11,697 nt of DNA from Acidobacteriota bacterium (GCA_016789625.1 JAEUQS010000322.1:1-11697), one strand, 5' to 3'. Positions 1 through 7,676 are shown, counted from the stretch's first letter. Notes: generated by a model from the sequence alone, not told the origin. A program made the numbers and translations.

Positions 1-1962
1 CTTCGCAAGGACCCGAACCATCGGCTCCGGTCGATCTCCGACGTACGGATCGAGCTCGTGGACGTACTCGCCGGAGCGTCCGTGACGATGCTGCGGGATT
101 CCGGCGCCACGGCCGCTCCGGTGAAGTCTCCGACCCGGGCCGCGCCCAGGATGCGGCCCGCTGTCGTCCTCGCGGGGGGCGCGGCGCTCCTCCTTTCGGT
201 GCTGGCCGGAATCGCGGTCTCGCGGATCGCGGCGGGCGGCAGGGCGCCGGCGGACGCGTCCCGGTCGCTCGCATTGAGCCTGGAGCTGCCGCCCGGCGTC
301 GTTCTCGCCCCGGGGTACTCGCCGCCGTTCGCGCTGTCGCCTTCGGGCAGTCACGCGGTGGTCGTCGCGGCGGAGGCCGGCTCGACGAGGCTCTTCGTGC
401 GCGCGCTCGACGGTGTGGCGCTGCGGGCCCTGCCCGGCACCGAGGACGCGCGGCAGCCCTGCATCTCTCCCGATGGCCGGTCCGTGGCGTACTTCGCCGA
501 CAGGAAGCTCAAGCGCATCCCGCTCGACGGCGGAACCGCTCTGCCTCTGTGGGATTTTGGCAGCAACTCGCGCGGCGCTGCCTGGCCGCGCGAGGGCACG
601 CTCGTCGTCTCGGCGTCGCAGACGTCGGGTCTCCTGAGCGTGCCCGACGGTGGCGGGAAGCCCACGCCTCTCACGGCGCTCGACGCCGCGCGCGGCGAGC
701 GCTCGCACCGCTGGCCGGAGGCGGTGCCGGGCGGGCCGTGGGTGCTGTTCACCGTGGGGTTCGAGGGCGCGAGCTACGACGAGGGCCGCATCGACGCGGT
801 GTCGCTCGACACCGGCGAGCGAAAGACGGTGCTGTCGCAGGCGGCGTTCGGCCGGGTGCTGCCCGGAGGGCGTCTCCTCTTCGTGCGGGGCGGCCGCGTC
901 CACGCCGTGAAGCTCGATCCCGTGACGCTGAAGACGAGCGGCGTTCCCGAGGCCGTCCTCGCGGGCGTGCGCTACGACCCGCAGAACGGGGCCGCGCACC
1001 TCGCCGTCTCGGCCTCGGGCGCGGTGGTCTACGGCCCCGCGGCGCCGGTCTCGCCCGAGACGTATCTGTCGTTCCTCGACAGGGCGGGGAACCTCACGCG
1101 ACTGTCGGACAAGGCCCGTCTGTTCCGCGATCCCAGGCTGTCGCCCGACGGGCGGAGCGTCGCGGTCGTCGTCGGCACGTCCACGGAGTCGGACCTCTTC
1201 GTCGTCGACGAGCGCGGCACCATCTCACAGCTCACGTTCCGGCTCTCTCCGCACAGACCCGTTTTTCATCCCACGGACGGCTCGATAGCCGTCGGGGCCG
1301 AATCCAAGGGCGTCTGGCGGCTTCTGAGCGTGGCGCCGGAAGGAAAGGGCCCGCCACGCGTGCTGTACGAAGGAAGCCGCCGTGTGTACCCCAACGCCTG
1401 GTCGCCCGACGGCAGATCCCTCGTCTTCCAGGAAGACCGGGCCGAAACGGGCTGGGATCTCCTCGTCCTCGACGTGGATGTCGCGGGCGCGCCCGGGGGA
1501 CCTCCCCGCCCTCTCGCCGACACGCCGTTCCACGAGACCAACGCGATGCTCTCGCCCGACGGCGGCTGGATCGCATACGAGTCCGACGAGCTGGACGCGC
1601 TCGTGCAGGCTCACGTGCGGGCGTTTCCGGGCGGCGGGGGCAAGGTGCGGGCGTCCGCCGCGGGCGCGCGATGGCCCACCTGGGCCAGAGACGGCTCGCT
1701 CTACTTCTGGGATACGTCGGCGCATCGGCTTTCGTTCGCGAAGAGAAGCGGCCCAACCTTCGGAGAGAACGCCCCGGTCTTTCCGGCCGAGGGGCCGTTC
1801 ACGCCGGCGCTCGCGCCCATCACCATCTCCGTGACCGGCGCGCGCTTCGATGTCGTCGGGAACGGCGAGCGGTTCCTCGTGCTCGAGAAGAGCGTTCCGC
1901 CCCACGAGCCCGTGCTCACGCGGCCCGTGCTCCTGCTCGGCTGGGACCCGCTGCGGCGGTAA
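1..1962 (+). CDS. Ser/Thr protein kinase with C-terminal TolB/PD40 propeller (5' partial)
   Basis: The reading frame is open from base 1, so the start lies outside the window; 653 residues are visible. The first residues (LRKDPNHRLRSISDVRIEL) match the end of the C-lobe of PknB-type kinases, where a KDP..R motif is followed by a 'D.R.EL' helix. A Pro/Ala linker follows, then one transmembrane helix at about residues 54-73. The rest is extracytoplasmic and carries repeated SPDG-type PD40/WD40-like strands at about residues 113, 156, 381, 424, 468 and 518, consistent with a beta-propeller. Kinases of this layout are thought to be transmembrane signalling receptors; the ligand and target are unknown. 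The GTG at 58 is an internal codon, not a credible start, because the kinase signature precedes it. The gene converges with the ADOP permease gene and ends at TAA 1960-1962. Confidence 0.88.
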   Translation, partial: LRKDPNHRLRSISDVRIELVDVLAGASVTMLRDSGATAAPVKSPTRAAPRMRPAVVLAGGAALLLSVLAGIAVSRIAAGGRAPADASRSLALSLELPPGVVLAPGYSPPFALSPSGSHAVVVAAEAGSTRLFVRALDGVALRALPGTEDARQPCISPDGRSVAYFADRKLKRIPLDGGTALPLWDFGSNSRGAAWPREGTLVVSASQTSGLLSVPDGGGKPTPLTALDAARGERSHRWPEAVPGGPWVLFTVGFEGASYDEGRIDAVSLDTGERKTVLSQAAFGRVLPGGRLLFVRGGRVHAVKLDPVTLKTSGVPEAVLAGVRYDPQNGAAHLAVSASGAVVYGPAAPVSPETYLSFLDRAGNLTRLSDKARLFRDPRLSPDGRSVAVVVGTSTESDLFVVDERGTISQLTFRLSPHRPVFHPTDGSIAVGAESKGVWRLLSVAPEGKGPPRVLYEGSRRVYPNAWSPDGRSLVFQEDRAETGWDLLVLDVDVAGAPGGPPRPLADTPFHETNAMLSPDGGWIAYESDELDALVQAHVRAFPGGGGKVRASAAGARWPTWARDGSLYFWDTSAHRLSFAKRSGPTFGENAPVFPAEGPFTPALAPITISVTGARFDVVGNGERFLVLEKSVPPHEPVLTRPVLLLGWDPLRR

Positions 1963-1998
1963 GTGAAGTGAGTGAAGTGAGTGAGGTGAGCGAGGTGA
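1963..1998. repeat. Four-copy 9-bp tandem repeat between convergent genes
   Basis: Starting directly after the kinase stop codon are four adjacent units: GTGAAGTGA, GTGAAGTGA, GTGAGGTGA, GCGAGGTGA. The first two are identical and the others differ by one or two transitions. The + strand is almost purely purine apart from the T of GTGA. The array fills nearly all of the 39-bp gap between the kinase stop and the permease stop. A short GAGGG/CCCTC dyad (1997-2011) abuts it and overlaps the permease stop codon, but no T-tract is present, so this is not a classical terminator. Confidence 0.85.
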
Positions 1999-2001
1999 GG
2001 G

Positions 2002-4770
2002 TCATTCCCTCCTGAGGAGCCCTTGCGGTGAGAGCCGCGCGGAACGCAGCGCCGGCAGTGTGCCCGCGAGGAGCGTGACCGCGAGGAGCACGAGGGGCAC
2101 GGCGACGAACGTGGCCGGGTCCCGAGGGGCGATGCCGTAGAGGAACGCCGAAAGGGCCGGCGCCACGGCGAGGGCGCCGGCAAGACCCAGTGAAATGCCG
2201 ATGAGCCCGAGCTTCAGGCCCTGCGAGATGACGAGCCCGAAGATGTCCCGCCCCGACGCGCCGAGCGCGATGCGGATGCCGATCTCGTGCGTGCGCTGGA
2301 CCGCGAGCTGGGCCACGAGCCCGTAGAGCCCCACCGCCGCGAGGGCCAGGCCGAGGACGCCGACGACGCCGAAGAGCACGAGGCCCGCGCGGGGCAGGAG
2401 CAGCGAGGCCGAGGTCGCCTCCGTCATCGTGCGGAGCGCGCGGATGGGCACTTGATCGTCGACGTCCGCGAGCGTCTGCCGGAGCGCGGGGAGAAGGGCC
2501 GCGTCGGTGGGGGTCTTCACGAGCAGAGTCCAGCTGTCTTCGCCGCTGCCTCTGAGCGTCTGGTAGAGGAACGGCCGCGGCTCTTCGCCCAGCGTGCGGT
2601 ACTTGGCGTCCTTCACGATTCCAACGATGCGCGAGGGAGCCGCCTTCGCGTCTCCCACCTTCACGAGCCGGCCGAGCGCGTTTCCGCCGGGGAAGAACCT
2701 CTTCTCGAACGCCTCGTTCACGATGGTGACGGGGGAGGCGCCCGCGCGATCCCCGGGCGCGAAATCGCGGCCCGAAAGCAGCGGGATCCCGAGCACGTTG
2801 AAATAGCCGGGGCCGACGACCGCGGTGTCCACTTCGGGCCAGAGGCGTTTGTCGACCGGCTCCTCCCCGTCGACGGCGAGGTCCGTCGTGCGGATCTCGA
2901 ATGCGAGCGGCAGGTGCGAGGTGTAGGCGGTGGCCTCGACGCCCGGGAGCGCCCGCGCCGTCTTCTCGAGCCTCTCGTAGAAGGCCTCGATCGCCGCGGG
3001 GCTGTATCCGCGGAGAGACGGGTCCGTCTCGAGGAGGGCGATGCCGTGCGTCGTGAAGCCGGGATCCACCCGGTGGGCGCCGAGGAGGCTCCGGAGAAGG
3101 AGCGACGCGCCCGCGAGGAGGACCACCGAAAGCGCGATCTGGAAGACGACGAGCGCGCTGCCCAGCCGGCCGCGCGGCGAGATGGCCAGGGCGTCTTCCT
3201 TGAGGACCCGTCCCGGATCGAGCTGCGTGGCGCGGAGCGCCGGAAGGAGCGCGAACCCGATCGTCGAGACCGCGCTCAGGAGGCTGGCCCACAGCACGAC
3301 GCCGAGGTCGATGCGGAGGCCGAGGTCGAGGCGCACGGGGAATGGGAGCTGCACGGAGCTCAGCAGTCGGTTACTCACCAGCGCGAACGCGAGCCCGACC
3401 GCGGCTCCCAGCACGGAGAGGAGGAGCCCCTCGGTGAGGAGGAGCCTCACGACGCGCGAGCGCGAAGCGCCCATCGCGTAGCGCACGGCGATCTCGCGCC
3501 GGCGCGCGGCGCCGCGTGCGAGGAGCATGCCCGCCGCGTTGGCGCACGCGATGAGAACCACGAGACCCGAGACGGCGAGGAGGCCGCCCGAGACCGCGAA
3601 GAGGATGCCGTCGACCCCCGGGATCACCCGCACGCTGGCGGTGGGGAGCGCATCGAAGCGGCGGCCCGTGTTCGTCTGAGGATAGGCGGCCTCGAGGCGC
3701 GCTCCGGCGGCCACGACCTCGGCCCGCACCGATTCGACGGTCGCGCCCGGCGCGAGCCGGCCCACCACGGAGAGGTAGCGGCTGCCGCGGTTCTCGAGCC
3801 GGTCGCGCCTCACGACACCGGGGTCCTCTTCGGAGCCGAAGAGCCCGTACGCGCCGAAGGGAATGAAGACCTCGGGTGAGAGACCGCGCAGGAGACCCTG
3901 GAAGCTGCGTGGCGCGACGCCCACGACGGCGAAGGTCCGGCCGTTGAGGCGGAGCGACCTGCCGAGGACCGCGGGGTCCCTTCCGAACAGGCGTTCCCAG
4001 GCGCCGTACGAGAGGACGGCGACGGCAGCGAAGCCGGGCTCCTCGCCCTCGCCGCTCGCGAAGCGCCGTCCCAGGACCGGGGTCACGCCGAGGACGTCGA
4101 AGTAATTCGGGGTGACCATCTCCCCGATGACGATGCACTTCTCGTCTCCGGACTCGAGCGCGAGCGGCCGGAGGGCGTACGCCGCGAGATCCTGGAACCC
4201 GCGCCGGGCCTCGCGCACGTCGCGGTAGTCGGGATAGGCCATGGGGACGTGGGTCACCAGACCCTTCTCGACGCAGTACACGTTGACGAGCTCGTCGATG
4301 CGCTCGAGCGGCAGGGGACGGAGGAGAAGGGCGTTCACGATGCAGAAGAGCGCGGTGCTGACGCCCATTCCGAGGCCCAGCGTGAGGGCCACGGCCACCG
4401 AGAAGCCCGGGCGCGAGCGGAGCGCGCGGACGGAGAGCGCGAGGTCGCGGTGCCAGCCGGCGGCCCACGCGCGCAGCCGGCCTTCGGGCTCGGGCTCGCG
4501 GAGCGCCGCGCGCACGGGGGCAGGGACATGCGAGAGGACGGGCTCGACGGCGGATCTCAGCTCCGCGGCGAGGGCCTCCCACGAGGGAACGCGTCCGAGG
4601 GCTTCGGCCAGGGCCGCTTCGGGAGGGAGGCCGCGTCGCACCGCCTCGTCGTAGGCATCCTCCAGCTCGAGGCCCAGCTCCTCGACGATATCGGTTTCAC
4701 GTTCCACCGGGATTTGGTGAGGTGCGAGCGCCGTACGCACGATGGAGCGGAAATCTGGCCGGTCAACCAC
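2002..4770 (-). CDS. ADOP-type ABC transporter permease (duplicated MacB_PCD/FtsX)
   Basis: A 922-residue membrane protein with the architecture of acidobacterial duplicated orphan permeases. A cytoplasmic helical prefix (about 1-80, with the EIVEEL-like pattern DIVEELGLELEDAYDEA) precedes a first transmembrane helix near 120-150 and a periplasmic MacB-like core domain. A three-helix FtsX block follows (near 390-525, including VVLIACANAAGMLLAR and RRREIAVRYAMGAS). The set then repeats: a helix near 540, a second periplasmic domain, and a final FtsX block containing QRTHEIGIRIALGAS. There is no ATPase domain and no ATPase gene adjacent, hence 'orphan'. The GTG start at 4770 is supported by GGAG at 4778-4781, seven bases upstream. 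It overlaps the padR 3' end by 8 bp (4763-4770), indicating translational coupling. The transported substrate cannot be deduced; export of toxic compounds or peptides is only an analogy with MacB. Confidence 0.93.
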   Translation of the reverse strand: MVDRPDFRSIVRTALAPHQIPVERETDIVEELGLELEDAYDEAVRRGLPPEAALAEALGRVPSWEALAAELRSAVEPVLSHVPAPVRAALREPEPEGRLRAWAAGWHRDLALSVRALRSRPGFSVAVALTLGLGMGVSTALFCIVNALLLRPLPLERIDELVNVYCVEKGLVTHVPMAYPDYRDVREARRGFQDLAAYALRPLALESGDEKCIVIGEMVTPNYFDVLGVTPVLGRRFASGEGEEPGFAAVAVLSYGAWERLFGRDPAVLGRSLRLNGRTFAVVGVAPRSFQGLLRGLSPEVFIPFGAYGLFGSEEDPGVVRRDRLENRGSRYLSVVGRLAPGATVESVRAEVVAAGARLEAAYPQTNTGRRFDALPTASVRVIPGVDGILFAVSGGLLAVSGLVVLIACANAAGMLLARGAARRREIAVRYAMGASRSRVVRLLLTEGLLLSVLGAAVGLAFALVSNRLLSSVQLPFPVRLDLGLRIDLGVVLWASLLSAVSTIGFALLPALRATQLDPGRVLKEDALAISPRGRLGSALVVFQIALSVVLLAGASLLLRSLLGAHRVDPGFTTHGIALLETDPSLRGYSPAAIEAFYERLEKTARALPGVEATAYTSHLPLAFEIRTTDLAVDGEEPVDKRLWPEVDTAVVGPGYFNVLGIPLLSGRDFAPGDRAGASPVTIVNEAFEKRFFPGGNALGRLVKVGDAKAAPSRIVGIVKDAKYRTLGEEPRPFLYQTLRGSGEDSWTLLVKTPTDAALLPALRQTLADVDDQVPIRALRTMTEATSASLLLPRAGLVLFGVVGVLGLALAAVGLYGLVAQLAVQRTHEIGIRIALGASGRDIFGLVISQGLKLGLIGISLGLAGALAVAPALSAFLYGIAPRDPATFVAVPLVLLAVTLLAGTLPALRSARLSPQGLLRRE

Positions 4771-5107
4771 GGCCGAGCTCCGCGACCCGCACGATGGCGT
4801 CGAGGAACCTTCTCCAGTCCGCCCGGAGCTCGCGGAGCTGGGCGCGGCCTTCGGGCGTCAGCTTGTAGAAGCGCCGGCGCCTCTCGCCGGCCTTCTCGAC
4901 CCAGCGGCCCTCCACGAAACCGCGCTTCTCGAGCCGGTAAAGAAGCGGGTAGAGCGAAGCCGCGCCGTACTGCAGCGCGCCGTCGGACCTCTCGGCGATG
5001 AGCTTGCCGATCTCGTAGCCGTGCCGCGCGCGTGCCGCGAGCAGCGAGAGCACGAGCATCTCCGAGGCGCCCTTCTTGCGTTCGCGGTCGTCATACGGGT
5101 TTGCCAT
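4763..5107 (-). CDS. PadR-family transcriptional regulator
   Basis: This is a 114-residue winged-helix protein from the ATG at 5107 (MANPYDD...). It shows the PadR core: LVLSLLA..ARHGYEIGKLI in helices 1-2, YGAASLYPLLYRLEKRGFVEG as recognition helix plus start of the wing, and RRRRFYKLTPEGRAQL as wing end and long C-terminal dimerisation helix. PadR proteins usually repress their own operon and are released by small ligands; ADOP permease genes are commonly preceded by one. An in-frame ATG three codons upstream (5116) would give a 117-residue product, but it lies inside the predicted -10 element (5115-5120) and so is unlikely to be in the mRNA. Likely autoregulated through a site in the short upstream gap. 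Overlaps the permease start by 8 bp. Confidence 0.93.
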   Translation of the reverse strand: MANPYDDRERKKGASEMLVLSLLAARARHGYEIGKLIAERSDGALQYGAASLYPLLYRLEKRGFVEGRWVEKAGERRRRFYKLTPEGRAQLRELRADWRRFLDAIVRVAELGRG

Positions 5108-5121
5108 ATGTCTCATTACAA
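5108..5121. promoter_or_regulatory. Possible PadR operator (imperfect dyad)
   Basis: The + strand reads ATGT-CTCATT-ACAA, an imperfect inverted repeat (one mismatch from ATGT...ACAT) overlapping the -10 element and the first transcribed bases. PadR-family sites often contain ATGT/ACAT half sites, though usually with a longer spacer of 8-10 bp. The position is ideal for autorepression, but the spacer and the mismatch make this tentative. Confidence 0.35.
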
Positions 5122-5144
5122 GCTATCGGATGGACACGTGTCAA
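5115..5144 (-). promoter_or_regulatory. Sigma-70-type promoter of padR-permease operon
   Basis: On the minus strand a perfect -35 TTGACA (5144-5139) is separated by 18 bp from TGTAAT (5120-5115), one mismatch from the -10 consensus. Initiation about seven bases downstream would fall at or next to the ATG at 5107, so the mRNA would be leaderless or nearly so; no convincing Shine-Dalgarno is present. In a segment this GC-rich, two such close consensus matches at correct spacing in the only 63-bp gap are unlikely to be chance. Confidence 0.72.
5133..5142. repeat. Perfect 10-bp palindrome overlapping the -35 element
   Basis: GACACGTGTC is its own reverse complement and covers four bases of the TTGACA -35 hexamer. 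It could bind a dimeric regulator that blocks sigma access, either PadR or another factor. There is no independent evidence which. Confidence 0.5.
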
Positions 5145-5170
5145 CGCCGGGGTCAGGAAGGCCGAAGGGA

Positions 5171-5668
5171 TCAGCGCGGCCCGGGCTCGTCGCGCTCGCG
5201 CCGGCCGCGCTCTTCGAGAACGGCCCGGAGCAAAGGCAGGGCGGCGAGGTCCTTCGGACGGCCCACGCGCTCCTTGAGCTCGATCAGCTTCGGGAGGTCG
5301 AGGACCCGAACCGATCTCGTGCCGATCGCGAGGACGCGGGAGGAGGTCACGAGGTCCTCGTAAGCCAGGCCGCCGGCGACGACGCCCAACACGTCGAGGG
5401 GGCCCAGGTTCGTCGAGAAGAGGTGATGCCCCGGTCCGAGGAGCAACTCGGGTTCCGGCGCCCGAGGCTGGAATCGATACGTGGCGCCGAGGCTCTGGAG
5501 CGCGCCGACGAGCCGCGCGACATTTTCGGGTGTGCGCCGATGGACGACGTCGAGGTCGAACGTCGTCATCGGCGCCCCCTGGAGAACGGCCGCCACGCCT
5601 CCGATGACGATGACCTCGACCTGGGCGTCCGCAAGAGACTCGAGGGTCTTCCGAAGGCCGGGTCTCAC
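5171..5668 (-). CDS. Nucleotidyltransferase-fold protein (AbiEii/MNT-like)
   Basis: A 165-residue protein with a complete minimal nucleotidyltransferase active site: IGGVAA (22-27) followed by TFDLD (T36, D38 and D40 as the metal-binding DxD) and a third acidic residue in PLDVLG (D92). The C-terminal part carries LIELKERVGRPKDLAAL, a conserved tail of this family. Homologous folds act as antitoxins that AMPylate HEPN toxins (MNT), as AbiEii-type toxins, or in nucleotide transfer to RNA or small molecules; the substrate here is unknown. The GTG start at 5668 shares the 4-bp overlap GTGA with the stop of the preceding small gene and has no Shine-Dalgarno of its own, so translation is probably coupled. 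It is the last gene before the padR promoter gap. Confidence 0.82.
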   Translation of the reverse strand: MRPGLRKTLESLADAQVEVIVIGGVAAVLQGAPMTTFDLDVVHRRTPENVARLVGALQSLGATYRFQPRAPEPELLLGPGHHLFSTNLGPLDVLGVVAGGLAYEDLVTSSRVLAIGTRSVRVLDLPKLIELKERVGRPKDLAALPLLRAVLEERGRRERDEPGPR

Positions 5669-5856
5669 GGCCGGCCCGGGGCGGGCTCGAGCAGCTCCCG
5701 GAGATCTTCGAGGTCTGCGATCGCGGCTTCGAGAATCTCGAGTCGCTCCTCGGGCGTCCGTGCGAGCGACTCGCGAATCAGCGTGAGGTCGACGCCCTGC
5801 TCGTCCTCCCAGGGGCGATCCGCCGCGGGGTCGGAATCAGAACGGGCAGGCTTCAC
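5665..5856 (-). CDS. Small helical protein, partner of the nucleotidyltransferase
   Basis: A 63-residue, strongly charged protein. A disordered acidic N-terminus (1-21) leads into a predicted amphipathic helical region: VDLTLIRESLARTPEERLEI (22-41), then an acidic Leu-rich helix ending in LRELLEPAPGRP. I do not recognise a named domain; the 'TP.ERL..LE' pattern recalls short proteins found directly upstream of nucleotidyltransferases of this type. The GTG start at 5856 is supported by GAGG at 5864-5867, seven bases upstream and overlapping the gpmA stop codon. It starts 10 bp after gpmA and overlaps the next gene by 4 bp. It probably binds or regulates the nucleotidyltransferase (antitoxin-like or adaptor role), which is inference from coupling only. 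Confidence 0.72.
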   Translation of the reverse strand: MKPARSDSDPAADRPWEDEQGVDLTLIRESLARTPEERLEILEAAIADLEDLRELLEPAPGRP

Positions 5857-5866
5857 GAGATTCCCT

Positions 5867-6607
5867 CTAGGCCTTCTTCCCCTGCGCCGCGACGGCCGCG
5901 GCCCGCTTCGCGATCTCTTCCGCGTCGCCCAGGAAGCGCTTCGAGACGAGCTTCAGATCGCCGTCGAGCTCGTACACCATGGGGACGCCCGTCGCGATGT
6001 TGAGCTCGACGATGTCGGCCTCGCCGACCCCCTCGAGGTGCATCACGAGCGCGCGCAGGCTGTTGCCGTGCGCGGAGAGGAGCACGCGCTGCCCCGCCAG
6101 GAGGAGCGGACCGATGCGGTCCTCGAAGCAGGGGAGGACGCGGGCGACCGTTTCCTTGAGGCTCTCGGTGCGCGGCAGATCGGGAATGCCGGCGTAGCGC
6201 GGGTCCTTTTCGGGAAGGCGCTCGTCGCCGTCCTCGAGCGGCGGGGGCGGGATGTCGTAGCTCCGGCGCCAGATCTTCACCTGCGCCTCGCCGTGCTTCT
6301 CGGCCGTCTCGGCCTTGTTGAGGCCCTGGAGCGCGCCGTAATGCCGCTCGTTGACGCGCCAGTCGCGGTGGACGGGGATCCACATGCGGTCCATCTCGTC
6401 GAGCGCGATCCACAGCGAGCGGATCGCGCGCTTGAGGACCGACGTCACGGCGACGTCGGGCAGGAGGCCCGCTTCCGCGATGAGGCGTCCGGCTTCCTTC
6501 GCCTCCTCGCGGCCCTTCTCCGTGAGGTCGACGTCGGTCCAGCCGGTGAACCGGTTCTCCTTGTTCCAGGTGCTCTCCCCGTGGCGGACGCAGATGAGGG
6601 TCGGCAT
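5867..6607 (-). CDS. gpmA: 2,3-bisphosphoglycerate-dependent phosphoglycerate mutase
   Basis: This 246-residue cytoplasmic enzyme interconverts 3- and 2-phosphoglycerate in glycolysis and gluconeogenesis through a phosphohistidine and needs no metal ion. Visible motifs are RHGES with the phosphorylated His at 9, NRFTGW.D..L, the catalytic Glu in NERHYG (E87), the TESLK segment (148-151) and SAHGNSLRA with the second His at 180. Length matches bacterial GpmA (about 230-250). ATG at 6607 lies 9 bp after the fbaB stop with only a weak Shine-Dalgarno, so co-translation with fbaB is likely. The product ends in an Ala/Lys-rich tail (AAAVAAQGKKA). Its pairing with a class I aldolase means two consecutive metal-independent glycolytic isozymes. 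Confidence 0.96.
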   Translation of the reverse strand: MPTLICVRHGESTWNKENRFTGWTDVDLTEKGREEAKEAGRLIAEAGLLPDVAVTSVLKRAIRSLWIALDEMDRMWIPVHRDWRVNERHYGALQGLNKAETAEKHGEAQVKIWRRSYDIPPPPLEDGDERLPEKDPRYAGIPDLPRTESLKETVARVLPCFEDRIGPLLLAGQRVLLSAHGNSLRALVMHLEGVGEADIVELNIATGVPMVYELDGDLKLVSKRFLGDAEEIAKRAAAVAAQGKKA

Positions 6608-6616
6608 GTCAGGCGC

Positions 6617-7669
6617 TCAGGCAATCGTCACGGACGCGTCGAGGTAGACGTCCTGGATCGTGTGGAGGAGCTCGATGCCATCCTTCATGGGCTTCTGGAA
6701 CGCCTTGCGCCCCGAGATGAGGCCCATGCCGCCCGCGCGCTTGTTGATGACGGCCGTCTTCACGGCCTCGCGCACGTCGTCCTTGCCCGACGCGCCGCCC
6801 GAGTTGATGAGGCCCTGGCGGCCCATGTAGCAGTTCACGACCTGCCAGCGGCACAGGTCGATGGGGTGGTCCGTCGTGAGCTTGCCGTAGACGTCCTTGT
6901 GGGTCTTGCCGAACGCGAGAGCGTTGAAGCCGCCGTTGTTGGTCGCGAGCTTCTGCTTGATGATGTCGGCCTGGATCGTCACACCGAGGTGGTTCGCCTG
7001 GCCCGTGAGGTCGGCGGACTCGTGGTAGTCGACGCCGTCCTTCTTGAACGCGTTGTTCCGCGTGTAGCACCAGAGGATCGTCGCCATGCCCAGCTCGTGC
7101 GCGGTCGCGAACGCCGCGCTGATCTCCTCGATCTGGCGGGAGGATTCCTCCGAGCCGAAGTAGATCGTCGCCCCGATCGCGGCGGCTCCCATGTCGTAGG
7201 CCTGCTCGGCCGTGGCGAACAGGCGCTGGTCGTATTTGTTGGGATACGTGAGGAGCTCGTTGTGGTTCACCTTCACGATGAACGGGATCTTGTGCGCGTA
7301 CTTCCGGGCCACGGAGCCGAGAACCCCGAGCGTGGACGCGACGCCGTTACAGCCTCCCTCGATCGCGAGCTTCACGATGGCCTCGGGGTCGAAGTAGATG
7401 GGGTTCGGCGCGAAGGAGGCCGCGGCCGAGTGCTCGATGCCCTGGTCGACGGGCAGGATCGACACGTACCCGGTGCCCGCGAGGCGGCCCGCGTTGAGGA
7501 GCCACGCGAGGTTTCCGAGCACGCGGTTGTTGCGGTCGGAGGCCACGAAGATGCGATCGACGAAATCGCTGCCGGGCAGGTGGAGCGTCTCCTTCGGGAT
7601 GCCGGTGCACGTGTACTCGAGAAGGGACTTCGCCTCATCGCCCAGCCAGTCGGTCGCGCTCTTCGCCAT
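6617..7669 (-). CDS. fbaB: Class I fructose-bisphosphate aldolase (FbaB/DhnA type)
   Basis: A 350-residue protein matching E. coli FbaB along its whole length, as judged from remembered sequence. Shared blocks include GRLAGTGY.SILPVDQG.EHSA, NPIYFDPE.IV.LAIE, GATIYFGSEES.RQIEEIS, DGVDYH.SADLTGQANHL, and NCYMGR.GLINSGGASG. The Schiff-base lysine is K238 in ADIIKQK. It cleaves fructose-1,6-bisphosphate to dihydroxyacetone phosphate and glyceraldehyde-3-phosphate, or condenses them, without a metal ion, unlike zinc-dependent class II aldolase. The ATG at 7669 has a strong AGGAG at 7677-7681 with a 7-base spacer, implying high expression. It follows the COG0523 gene by 24 bp and precedes gpmA by 9 bp. 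The sequence is unusually conserved compared with its neighbours, as expected for a central enzyme. Confidence 0.96.
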   Translation of the reverse strand: MAKSATDWLGDEAKSLLEYTCTGIPKETLHLPGSDFVDRIFVASDRNNRVLGNLAWLLNAGRLAGTGYVSILPVDQGIEHSAAASFAPNPIYFDPEAIVKLAIEGGCNGVASTLGVLGSVARKYAHKIPFIVKVNHNELLTYPNKYDQRLFATAEQAYDMGAAAIGATIYFGSEESSRQIEEISAAFATAHELGMATILWCYTRNNAFKKDGVDYHESADLTGQANHLGVTIQADIIKQKLATNNGGFNALAFGKTHKDVYGKLTTDHPIDLCRWQVVNCYMGRQGLINSGGASGKDDVREAVKTAVINKRAGGMGLISGRKAFQKPMKDGIELLHTIQDVYLDASVTIA

Positions 7670-7676
7670 CGTCGGT

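Noticed and set aside
58..60. GTG as start of the kinase/propeller gene
   Set aside because: In-frame codons from base 1 encode the conserved end of a kinase C-lobe, so the gene begins before the window.
1997..2011. GAGGG/CCCTC hairpin as a bidirectional terminator between convergent genes
   Set aside because: Only five pairs, no T-tract on either side, and it overlaps the permease stop codon; too weak to call.
549..2015. A 488-codon open frame within the kinase gene in another frame
   Set aside because: Arg/Ala/Gly-rich shadow of the kinase/propeller frame, which carries the conserved PD40 motifs.
1916..3292. A 458-codon minus-strand frame overlapping the permease gene
   Set aside because: Pro/Arg/Ala-rich shadow translation; the true frame has transmembrane and FtsX motifs.
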